From NCBI GenBank assembly GCA_002402005.2, contig NVUS02000096.1, forward strand, positions 1 to 5,361: a stretch of 5,361 bases of DNA, written 5' to 3'. Below the pieces are notes generated by a model that was not told the DNA's origin, did no database searches, and saw nothing but the letters and a program-made list of their open reading frames with translations. How positions within the stretch are numbered: position 1 is the stretch's first letter; each line of letters starts with the position of its first letter. Below, piece after piece: positions 1-5,361 of this stretch. Both the position numbers and the translations under genes were made by a program. The stretch comes from OCS116 cluster bacterium. Its GTDB lineage: Bacteria > Pseudomonadota > Alphaproteobacteria > Rhizobiales > OSC116.

Positions 1-204
1 CCATTGATCAAAAGCATGATTGACCAAGGCATGAGCCATGGCGCGGCTTTAGGCTTTATGTTGGGCGGCGCAGTGTCATCCATGCCCGCCGCCATTGCGG
101 TGTTTGCCTTGGTTAAAAAGCCAGTGTTTGCGGCCTATATTATATTGGCCTTGATTGGTGCTTTCTCTTCGGCACTTATCTTCCAAGCCTATCTCAACAT
201 GTAA
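1..204 (+). CDS. C-terminal part of a membrane permease (DUF318/ArsP-YraQ-like), 5' end outside window
   Basis: The frame is open from the first base and ends at TAA 202-204, so only the last 67 residues of a longer protein are visible. Two hydrophobic segments can be seen, at about visible residues 14-36 and 43-64, separated by a short basic turn (VKKP). The pattern of a short amphipathic stretch (DQGMSHGAALGFMLGG), then a small-residue loop with a proline (SSMPAA), then a last helix and a very short tail resembles the C-terminus of the DUF318/UPF0718 permeases (YraQ, and ArsP of organoarsenical export). That assignment rests on remembered family pattern. The substrate cannot be inferred from this fragment. 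The TTG at position 4 is not a credible start, because the topology needs more helices upstream. It converges on the SDR gene, with a hairpin between them. Confidence 0.68.
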   Translation, partial: PLIKSMIDQGMSHGAALGFMLGGAVSSMPAAIAVFALVKKPVFAAYIILALIGAFSSALIFQAYLNM

Positions 205-231
205 ATAAAAAGGGAGGCTCTGTGGCCTCCC
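203..231 (-). terminator. Rho-independent terminator of the SDR gene, possibly bidirectional
   Basis: GGGAGGC at 212-218 pairs with GCCTCCC at 225-231, giving a perfect 7-bp GC-rich stem with a 6-base loop. Read on the minus strand, the stem is followed directly by TTTTTATTT (211-203), the classic intrinsic terminator layout, 12 bases after the SDR stop codon. Read on the plus strand, the stem is followed only by CAAATCTTT, so it would end permease transcription less efficiently. The T tract overlaps the permease stop codon. Confidence 0.85.
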
Positions 232-242
232 CAAATCTTTGC

Positions 243-1037
243 TTACCCATGGCTTTCATGCTTAATTGCCACCACATTATCCCACCGCTCAAACGGCGCT
301 TGGCGTTGGATGATAATCTCATCACGCGGCTTAATGGCTTTTAGCTCTTCGGCATTTGTATCCGGTTTTTTAATCACCTCGCCGACCATCCACGCAATTT
401 CACTGGCCGCTAAAGTAAGCTCTGGCACTGCTTCACGCTGCGGAATCCGATCCCAGAACGGTGTATCTGTCGTGCCGGGGCAGATAGAAAATACATTAAT
501 TTTACGCCCCCCCGCTTCGGCATCTACTTTCATTTGCGAATCCAAATGCAAAGCAAATTTAACCTGCGCGCCTTTGGCCGTGCCATAACCCACTTCTAAA
601 TACCATGTGCCGCCACTGGCCAATGAGCCAATTTGGATGATATGGCCTTCGCCCTCTTGGGTCGCCCGCATCAATGGCAAAGCATATTTGGCGGTTAAGA
701 ATGCACCGGTCACCGATACATCTAAAGTCTGCTGCCATTCTTCTAAACTTAGCTCATCAATGGTCAGGCAATGGCCTTGGCCGGCGCTATGAATCAGCGC
801 ATCCAAACGATCGCCCGCCGCCACAATCAGTGCCTTGACATCATCTTCATTGACGACATCGCAGGCTTGGGCAATGGCTTCACCACCGGCTGCGTTAATT
901 TTGCTAGCCACCGCATCTAAATGTTTTTGTGTGCGGCCTGCTAGTACCACTTTCCAGCCTTGCGCTGCCAATAATTCGGCGGTTGCTGCGCCAATGCCTG
1001 TGCCGGCACCGGTTATAATGGCGGTTTTTTTGGTCAT
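243..1037 (-). CDS. SDR family NAD(P)-dependent oxidoreductase
   Basis: This is a 264-residue classical short-chain dehydrogenase/reductase, a single-domain cytoplasmic Rossmann enzyme that oxidises alcohols or reduces carbonyls. Visible motifs in order: cofactor loop TGAGTGIG (9-16); AGR at the end of beta-2 with Arg35, which favours NADP(H); CDV (59-61) at the adenine pocket; HSAG (83-86) in the place of NNAG; catalytic-serine region IGSLASGG (136-143); Tyr151-xxx-Lys155 (YGTAK); and CPGTTDTPF (186-194). The helix-4 position that normally holds the tetrad Asn is Ser108 (DVSVTG). Length is slightly above the usual 250 because of a charged C-terminal tail. The ATG start is supported by AGAGGG seven bases upstream and by the cofactor loop beginning at residue 9. 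A G7 run (507-513) is read in frame. The substrate is unknown; the gene is divergent from the aminopeptidase. Confidence 0.93.
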   Translation of the reverse strand: MTKKTAIITGAGTGIGAATAELLAAQGWKVVLAGRTQKHLDAVASKINAAGGEAIAQACDVVNEDDVKALIVAAGDRLDALIHSAGQGHCLTIDELSLEEWQQTLDVSVTGAFLTAKYALPLMRATQEGEGHIIQIGSLASGGTWYLEVGYGTAKGAQVKFALHLDSQMKVDAEAGGRKINVFSICPGTTDTPFWDRIPQREAVPELTLAASEIAWMVGEVIKKPDTNAEELKAIKPRDEIIIQRQAPFERWDNVVAIKHESHG

Positions 1038-1044
1038 TTATTTT

Positions 1045-1050
1045 CCCTCT
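1045..1050 (-). promoter_or_regulatory. Ribosome binding site of the SDR gene
   Basis: On the minus strand AGAGGG lies seven bases before the ATG at 1037, separated by an A/T-only spacer. This is a purine-rich Shine-Dalgarno-like sequence at normal spacing and it fixes the SDR start. Confidence 0.65.
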
Positions 1051-1058
1051 TATATATT

Positions 1059-1066
1059 AGTATAAT
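1059..1066. promoter_or_regulatory. Overlapping divergent -10-like hexamers
   Basis: The plus strand carries a perfect TATAAT at 1061-1066, and the minus strand carries TATACT at 1064-1059. The first would serve the aminopeptidase (leader of about 90 bases) and the second the SDR gene (leader of under 20 bases). Neither has a good -35 box at 17-base spacing: TTATTT (1038-1043) on the plus strand, GTGGCT on the minus strand. The region is AT-rich, so either hexamer could arise by chance. I see no clear operator palindrome in the rest of 1038-1161. Confidence 0.35.
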
Positions 1067-1161
1067 TCCAAATCTTAAATTAGCCACTTTGCGCCAATTG
1101 TAAACAGATAGATCAATTTGTTAGGCTTGTTTTTATCAGGCAACCACGCTAAGTCTTAATC

Positions 1162-2973
1162 ATGTTTCAGAATTATAGCGAAAATAACGACCCCTCATGT
1201 GGCAGGCGCAACATTGCAGCCCTAAGACGGGAAATGATGAAAAAAGAAATCACCGGCTTTATCATCCCGCGGGTCGATGCCCATATGGGCGAAAATGTCG
1301 CCCCTGCTGCCGAGCGCCTCAAATGGCTGACCGGCTTTGGTGGCTCTTGGGGCGTGGCCATTGTAAAAATGGACCGCGCGGCTATTTTTGTCGATGGACG
1401 CTACACCATACAGGTGCGTCAACAGGTTGACATCACCCGCTTTGAACCCAAACATTTAATTGATGAGCCACCGACCCAATGGTTGGGCAAATATTGCAAC
1501 AATAATGACATTATTGCACTCGACCCTTGGCTACACACCAGTGCCGAGATTGAAAGCTACCGCGCGGCTTTGGCCAAAACCGGCGCAACCTTATTGCTCA
1601 GCGACATAAATTACATTGATTTGGCATGGGATGACCAACCCGAATTGCCACAAGGCATGGTCGAGATTTACCCCGAAGAATTTGCCGGCATCAGCGCCAA
1701 AGACAAATTGGCCGCCTTGGCATTAGATGTAAAACAACAAGGCGCGGATGCAGCTTTGCTATCATTATGCGATGGCATTGCCTGGGCGTTTAACATACGG
1801 GGTGCAGACATAAACCGCATTCCTGTCGCCCATTCATTCGCAATGATTTTTGCCAATGGTCAGCATAAATTATTCATCTCAGGCCAAAAGCTCAACCAAG
1901 AGAGCCGCAAATATTTCGAAGGCCTTACCGAAGTTTATGCGCCCGAAGATTTAGAAAAAGAAATCAAAAACTTTGCTAGCAAAAAAGGCAAATTGCTAAT
2001 CGACAAGCAAAAAACTCCACATTGGTTTACACAGGTTTTAGAGAAATCTGGCGGCACAATTATAGCTGGGCAAGACCCAACCATTATGCCCAAAGCCTGT
2101 AAAAATGATGCCGAGCTTAACGCCACCCGCAATGCCCACATTCGCGATGGCCTACCAATGGCACAGTTTTTACAATGGTGCGACACCGCATTGCCGGCTG
2201 GTAATGAAGACGAGATCAGCGCCGCCAAAAAGCTTGAAGGCTTCCGCGCCGCTACCGGCAAGCTAAAAGACATTAGTTTTGATACCATTTCAGGCGCCGG
2301 CGAAAATGGCGCGATATGCCATTATCATGTCAGTGAAGATAGCAATATCCCCATTCCGCACGACCGTTTATATTTGGTTGATAGTGGTGGGCAATATTTA
2401 GATGGCACGACTGACATCACCCGCACCATCGCGGTTGGCAACATTGCCGATGAAGCCAAGCGCAATTACACCTTGGTACTTAAAGGCATGATTGCGGTCA
2501 GCCTGACCAAATTCCCCGTTGGCACCACCGGCGCGCAATTGGATGCGTTGGCACGACAATTCCTTTGGGCTGATGGCAAAGATTATGACCATGGCACTGG
2601 CCATGGCGTTGGTGTATTTTTAGATGTGCATGAAGGCCCAGCCCGCATTTCTAAAATCTCCAACATTCCGCTACAACCCGGCATGATATTATCTAACGAG
2701 CCGGGCTATTATAAAGAAGGCGAGTATGGCATTCGCATCGAAAACCTAGTGATTATACGCGAGGACAAACGCGGTGATACCGAAAAACCGATGCTGTATT
2801 TTGAGACCATCACCCTAGCCCCGATCGACAAACGACCGATCGATAAGTCGTTAATGAGCCAGATAGAAATTGATTGGTTAAACGCCTATCATAGCGAAGT
2901 GTGGAATAAGATCAGCCCGCAGCTAAATGCCAACGAGAAAAAATGGCTCAAACAAGCCACGGCAAAGTTGTGA
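1162..2973 (+). CDS. Aminopeptidase P family protein (Xaa-Pro aminopeptidase, M24B, three-domain form)
   Basis: This metallo-exopeptidase removes an N-terminal residue that precedes proline. At 603 residues it is the long, three-domain type (as in human cytosolic XPNPEP1), with two creatinase-like N-terminal domains (about 1-150 and 160-310) and a pita-bread catalytic domain (about 320-545). All five metal ligands are visible: Asp407 (LVDSGG), Asp418 (GTTDIT), His481 (GTGHGVG), Glu513 (SNEPGYY) and Glu527 (RIENLV). The accessory histidines are His387 (ICHYH), His477 (DHGTG) and His490 (DVHEGP). The conserved tail PIDKRPIDKS, then WLNAYHSEVW, is present. No signal peptide is seen, so it is probably cytoplasmic. 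I chose ATG 1162 although no clear Shine-Dalgarno precedes it, because the MFQNY opening followed by a RRNIAALRREM helix matches alphaproteobacterial homologues as I recall them; Met25 or Met26 is a less likely start. The next gene begins four bases after the stop. Confidence 0.95.
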   Translation: MFQNYSENNDPSCGRRNIAALRREMMKKEITGFIIPRVDAHMGENVAPAAERLKWLTGFGGSWGVAIVKMDRAAIFVDGRYTIQVRQQVDITRFEPKHLIDEPPTQWLGKYCNNNDIIALDPWLHTSAEIESYRAALAKTGATLLLSDINYIDLAWDDQPELPQGMVEIYPEEFAGISAKDKLAALALDVKQQGADAALLSLCDGIAWAFNIRGADINRIPVAHSFAMIFANGQHKLFISGQKLNQESRKYFEGLTEVYAPEDLEKEIKNFASKKGKLLIDKQKTPHWFTQVLEKSGGTIIAGQDPTIMPKACKNDAELNATRNAHIRDGLPMAQFLQWCDTALPAGNEDEISAAKKLEGFRAATGKLKDISFDTISGAGENGAICHYHVSEDSNIPIPHDRLYLVDSGGQYLDGTTDITRTIAVGNIADEAKRNYTLVLKGMIAVSLTKFPVGTTGAQLDALARQFLWADGKDYDHGTGHGVGVFLDVHEGPARISKISNIPLQPGMILSNEPGYYKEGEYGIRIENLVIIREDKRGDTEKPMLYFETITLAPIDKRPIDKSLMSQIEIDWLNAYHSEVWNKISPQLNANEKKWLKQATAKL

Positions 2974-2977
2974 CCTG

Positions 2978-4150
2978 ATGAGCAAATTAACCTTCACCAA
3001 CCGCAACGGCCACAAATTGGCCGCCAACCTGCACCAAAGCCACCGCCCGAGCGATACCTACGCCATTTTTGCCCATTGCTTCACCTGCGGGCAAAATGTA
3101 AATGCGGCGGTTAACATTGCCAACCAGCTGGCCAGTGAAGGCATTAACGTGCTGCGCTTTGATTTTACTGGCATTGGCGCGAGTGATGGTGCGGTGGAGG
3201 ATGCTTATTTTAGCTCCAACATTCAAGATTTGATAGATGCGGCAAAATTTTTGAGCGACAATTATATCGCCCCCAGTTTAATGATAGGCCATTCACTCGG
3301 CGGCACAGCCGCTTTGGCGGCGTCATTAGAATTGCCGAGCATTAAGGCCGTGGCCACCATTGGCGCACCGGCCGATTCGGGGCATATTCTCAAAACCTTA
3401 GGCACCAGCAAACTAGCTGTGGCGCAAAAAGGTACACATAAAATTAAATTCTATGGCAATGACATTACGGTTAATCAGCAATTTGTAGATGATGTCAGCG
3501 CCGAACATTTGGCCGATAGGTTGGGCAAACTAAACAAGGCATTATTGGTTATGCATTCACCGGTTGACGAAATCGTTTCGATCGACAATGCTGGCTTGTT
3601 ATTCCAAATGGCCAACCACCCCAAAAGTTTTATCAGCCTAAACAAGGCCGATCATCTATTGTCCAAAAAAGCCGATGCCAAATATGCGGCGGGCATTATT
3701 TATGATTGGGCATGCGCCTATATAAAACCCAAACCAGATTACAAATACCCACGCGCCAAGGCCGGCCAAGTCAGCGCTGCGCTTGATATGGAAGACACAT
3801 ATTTAACCCGCATCAATATGGGTGGGCATAAAATTCTGGCCGATGAGCCAAAAAGCATTGGCGGTACAGATTTGGGCGCAACGCCTTCACAATTGTTAGA
3901 AGCCGCATTGGCCTCCTGCACCACCATCACCCTAAGCATGTATACCACCCGCAAAAAATGGCCGGTGACTCATATTGATTGCGTGGTAACGACCGAAAAG
4001 ATAGACGGAAAAAAAGTCTTTAACCGCGCCATATCGGTTCAAGGCGATTTAACTGATGAACAGAAACAACGCATTTTGGCCATTGCCAATAAATGCCCGA
4101 TACACAAAACCCTCGCCCAAGGCTCTGTGGTCAATAGCTTTTTAGTTTAA
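2978..4150 (+). CDS. Bifunctional alpha/beta hydrolase / OsmC family fusion protein
   Basis: The protein has 390 residues and two domains. Residues 1-250 form an alpha/beta hydrolase: FAHCFTCGQ (31-39) at the oxyanion strand, LRFDFTGIGASDG (59-71), nucleophile elbow GHSLGG (104-109) with Ser106, probable acid Asp197 (HSPVDEIV) and His226 (KADHLL). Residues 260-390 form an OsmC/Ohr-like thiol peroxidase domain: PSQLLEAALASCTTITLSMY with Cys314 and neighbouring Glu308, then ANKCPIHKTL with Cys373. These two cysteines are the peroxidatic/resolving pair of OsmC proteins, which reduce organic hydroperoxides. The fusion is a known architecture; what the hydrolase acts on is not known to me. I start at ATG 2978, four bases after the aminopeptidase stop, which suggests translational coupling. 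An upstream in-frame ATG at 2927 would add 17 non-conserved residues inside the previous gene. No strong ribosome binding site is seen. Its stop overlaps that of the convergent transporter. Confidence 0.93.
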   Translation: MSKLTFTNRNGHKLAANLHQSHRPSDTYAIFAHCFTCGQNVNAAVNIANQLASEGINVLRFDFTGIGASDGAVEDAYFSSNIQDLIDAAKFLSDNYIAPSLMIGHSLGGTAALAASLELPSIKAVATIGAPADSGHILKTLGTSKLAVAQKGTHKIKFYGNDITVNQQFVDDVSAEHLADRLGKLNKALLVMHSPVDEIVSIDNAGLLFQMANHPKSFISLNKADHLLSKKADAKYAAGIIYDWACAYIKPKPDYKYPRAKAGQVSAALDMEDTYLTRINMGGHKILADEPKSIGGTDLGATPSQLLEAALASCTTITLSMYTTRKKWPVTHIDCVVTTEKIDGKKVFNRAISVQGDLTDEQKQRILAIANKCPIHKTLAQGSVVNSFLV

Positions 4151-4584
4151 GCACTGGTCACCACAACAACCCCTGCGATGACCATAAACACACCGACTGA
4201 CAATTGCCAAACATTCACCCCTGCCCCCCTCGCCAAATAACCATATACCAGCCGCAACGGGAATCAGCACATTGGCGCTTAAAATGGGTGTGATGCGCGA
4301 AATTGGCACGCCATAATGCCACAAGGCATAGCTCATAAGCCCGGTAGCAAGAGCAAAACAAGCCCCTGCATATAAAGCGTATAGGCTGCCTTTTAAATTG
4401 AACCCCACCTCATTGGTAAAATACGAATATAATAGGCCACCAATAAAGACAACCAATCCCAACAAGGTTAGGTATCGGCCTGGCCCTAATGATGCCGTTG
4501 CGCTTAATTTTTGAAATATTGCCGTCACGCCCCACAATATTGCCGGCATAACCCCGCGATGAGTATAGGAATATAAGATTTCAT
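4147..4584 (-). pseudogene. EamA/DMT-type transporter (single-domain, 5 TM), disrupted by two opposite frameshifts
   Basis: From ATG 4584, preceded by a strong AAAGGAG, the frame reads MKSYIPILIAG and then fails at a G run (plus-strand C4, 4552-4555). One more G continues into VMPAILWGVTAIFQKLS. The middle frame is open through AAGIWLFGE, where a G6 run (plus-strand C6, 4224-4229) has one base too many; removing it gives GAGVNVWQLS and a hydrophobic end VVVVTSA, with stop at 4147. The two errors cancel, and the repaired protein has 145 residues with five predicted helices (about 5-24, 38-56, 67-87, 97-116, 126-143). This matches the one-domain bacterial/archaeal branch of the drug/metabolite transporter superfamily, which probably works as a dimer; the substrate is unknown. 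As written, the ATG-initiated product stops after 19 codons, and the long middle frame (nominally 4142-4621) has a non-native start and an implausible Cys/Arg-rich tail. Confidence 0.8.
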
Positions 4585-4589
4585 AGAAG

Positions 4590-4596
4590 CTCCTTT
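4590..4596 (-). promoter_or_regulatory. Ribosome binding site that decides the transporter start
   Basis: The minus strand reads AAAGGAG, five bases before ATG 4584. This is the strongest Shine-Dalgarno in the window. It shows that translation of the transporter is meant to begin at 4584 and not at the upstream ATG 4621 of the long middle frame, which has no such site. That makes the frame break between codons 10 and 12 visible. Confidence 0.75.
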
Positions 4597-4680
4597 GATC
4601 ATAAGTTAAAAAACCAATCACAAATAAAGCAAAACGAATATTTCAAAGGTAAATAAGCCTAACAAGCGGCATAAATAATG
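4597..4680. other. Short AT-rich intergenic region between the DUF3047 gene and the transporter
   Basis: These 84 bases separate the stop of the DUF3047 gene from the ribosome binding site of the transporter, both on the minus strand. I see no convincing terminator: the best pairing is a 3-bp GCC/GGC around 4657-4670. On the minus strand a TATGAT hexamer lies close to the ribosome binding site without a good -35 box. The 11-base word TTGTTAGGCTT (minus, 4665-4655) also occurs upstream of the aminopeptidase gene. Whether the transporter has its own promoter or is read through from the DUF3047 gene cannot be settled. Confidence 0.4.
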
Positions 4681-5361
4681 TCAATTGTCTTGAATTATAG
4701 CCTCGAGCCGCACATCGCTAAAATAGGCAGATGTGCTGCCGCCGGTATTGTCACTATCACAGAAAAAGCCCAACAGACCGAGGCTTGGGTTTGTGCCGGT
4801 GCCGCCTATGCGCTTATATAATGCCGCAAGATCTACGCTTTGCTCATGCCATTTACCGACATTCTCATCAAGCCCATTGGCCACCAGATGATGGAAGCCA
4901 TTGATGATTTTATAATCACCAGCTTTATATTTTTGATTGCTCCAGATAATCTCGGCCATTTTGCGCGCGCCATCCGTATTTTTAAACGCCACAAAGAACC
5001 GCGCGGGATGATCATCACCCTCTTCACTGTCTTCACTGTCTTCGTCAAGCGGGCTGTTCAGCGGTTTTTCTATCTTCCATTGCCATTTTAGCAGCCCAAA
5101 ATCACTGAGCAGAATGTCCACATCACGCGCCAAGATAGACCCGCTATTGTCCGTAGCGCAGTGCAAAGCCGCGCGGTCGTCAATAGTAACCAGCTTATAA
5201 TCGGTCGCGGTCACATTAAAAAATGTCCGATGCACCCAACCTTGTGGCAAATTCTCAACGTCTAACTCACCATCGATCAACTCAATGCGGCCATCTTGCG
5301 CTGCCGATGCCAATAAAGGCGCACCCGTATCAAATGGGTTGCCACGCCACCAACCATAAGC
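4681..5361 (-). CDS. DUF3047 domain-containing protein, N-terminus outside window
   Basis: The frame is open to the right edge and 226 residues are visible (numbered from the edge). The pattern fits DUF3047: GWVHRTFFNVTATDYKLV near the start, a Trp-rich strand LLKWQWKIEKPL (90-101), then GDDHPARFFVAF (115-126), IIWSN (138-142), and a C-terminal LGFFCDSDNTGGSTSAYFSDVRLE ending close to the stop. The family is uncharacterised as far as I know, with a beta-sandwich-like look. The leading AYGWWRGNPFDTG is typical of sequence just after a membrane anchor or signal peptide, so an exported or anchored protein is possible, but the anchor itself is not in view. The TTG at 5313 is not needed as a start, because the frame and a plausible sequence continue upstream. 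A Glu/Asp/Ser-rich insert (about 106-117) precedes GDDHPARF. The transporter follows 96 bases downstream on the same strand. Confidence 0.8.
   Translation of the reverse strand, partial: AYGWWRGNPFDTGAPLLASAAQDGRIELIDGELDVENLPQGWVHRTFFNVTATDYKLVTIDDRAALHCATDNSGSILARDVDILLSDFGLLKWQWKIEKPLNSPLDEDSEDSEEGDDHPARFFVAFKNTDGARKMAEIIWSNQKYKAGDYKIINGFHHLVANGLDENVGKWHEQSVDLAALYKRIGGTGTNPSLGLLGFFCDSDNTGGSTSAYFSDVRLEAIIQDN
5021..5041 (-). repeat. 9-bp tandem repeat in the DUF3047 gene
   Basis: On the plus strand TCTTCACTG occurs twice in tandem (5021-5029, 5030-5038), followed by a partial third copy beginning TCTTC. In the coding sense it encodes the acidic run EDSEDSEE. Because the unit is three codons long, gain or loss of a copy would change the acidic insert without breaking the frame. 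Confidence 0.75.

Noticed and set aside
310..1065. Three plus-strand open frames antisense to the SDR gene
   Set aside because: Their sequences are low-information mirrors of a clearly conserved SDR and they have no supporting ribosome binding sites.
2589..2606. Perfect inverted repeat CCATGGC-ACTG-GCCATGG
   Set aside because: It encodes the conserved metal-site segment HGTGHG; the symmetry follows from the His-Gly codons, and it sits mid-gene with no T tract.
2821..2850. Near-duplicate 15-base units containing CCGATCGA
   Set aside because: They encode PIDKRPIDKS, a conserved tail segment of long aminopeptidases P, so protein conservation explains the similarity.
2927..2977. Upstream ATG giving a 407-residue version of the hydrolase-OsmC protein
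   Set aside because: The extra 17 residues are the out-of-frame reading of the aminopeptidase C-terminus and do not look like hydrolase sequence; ATG 2978 lies directly after the upstream stop and begins the first beta strand.
4156..4183. Possible hairpin GGTCA / TGACC after the hydrolase stop
   Set aside because: The stem is only five pairs with an 18-base loop and no following T tract, and it lies inside the transporter coding region.
4585..4621. N-terminal extension (MIGFLTYDQRSFYEIL) of the transporter frame starting at 4621
   Set aside because: It has no ribosome binding site at normal distance and is polar, and a strong AAAGGAG with ATG lies inside it in another frame that gives a better helix 1.
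4840..5091. Plus-strand open frame of 83 codons, hydrophobic in places
   Set aside because: It lies fully inside the DUF3047 gene on the opposite strand, whose protein pattern is recognisable; the hydrophobicity is a by-product of the complementary codons.

Overview
The window looks like ordinary chromosomal DNA of an alphaproteobacterium. I base this on protein resemblance recalled from memory: a three-domain aminopeptidase P beginning MFQNY, an alpha/beta-hydrolase-OsmC fusion, and a DUF3047 protein. No database search was possible. Composition is fairly balanced, with many TTG leucine codons. I see no mobile element, CRISPR array, tRNA or rRNA, and no sign of recent transfer.

Layout from left to right: (1) the C-terminal end of a membrane permease (+ strand, cut by the window start). 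(2) A hairpin that terminates the next gene on the minus strand and may also serve the permease. (3) A classical short-chain dehydrogenase/reductase (minus). (4) A 124-base divergent intergenic region with overlapping -10-like hexamers. (5) A 603-residue aminopeptidase P (+). (6) Four bases further on, a 390-residue alpha/beta-hydrolase-OsmC fusion (+), probably co-transcribed with it. (7) A small EamA/DMT-type transporter (minus), converging on the fusion gene with overlapping stop codons and disrupted by two opposite one-base indels, both in G runs. (8) A DUF3047 family protein (minus) whose N-terminus lies beyond the right edge.

The two + strand genes probably form a small housekeeping or stress operon: one cleaves N-terminal Xaa-Pro bonds of peptides, the other joins a serine hydrolase to an OsmC-type thiol peroxidase domain. 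The SDR is transcribed divergently and may share their control region. The transporter lies downstream of the DUF3047 gene on the same strand, with a strong ribosome binding site of its own. No joint pathway for these genes can be read from the sequence.

I did not find a convincing undescribed system. The observation most worth checking is the doubly frameshifted transporter. If both indels are real it is a pseudogene, or a gene switched by G-tract slippage; if not, they are homopolymer read errors and the gene encodes an intact 145-residue protein.
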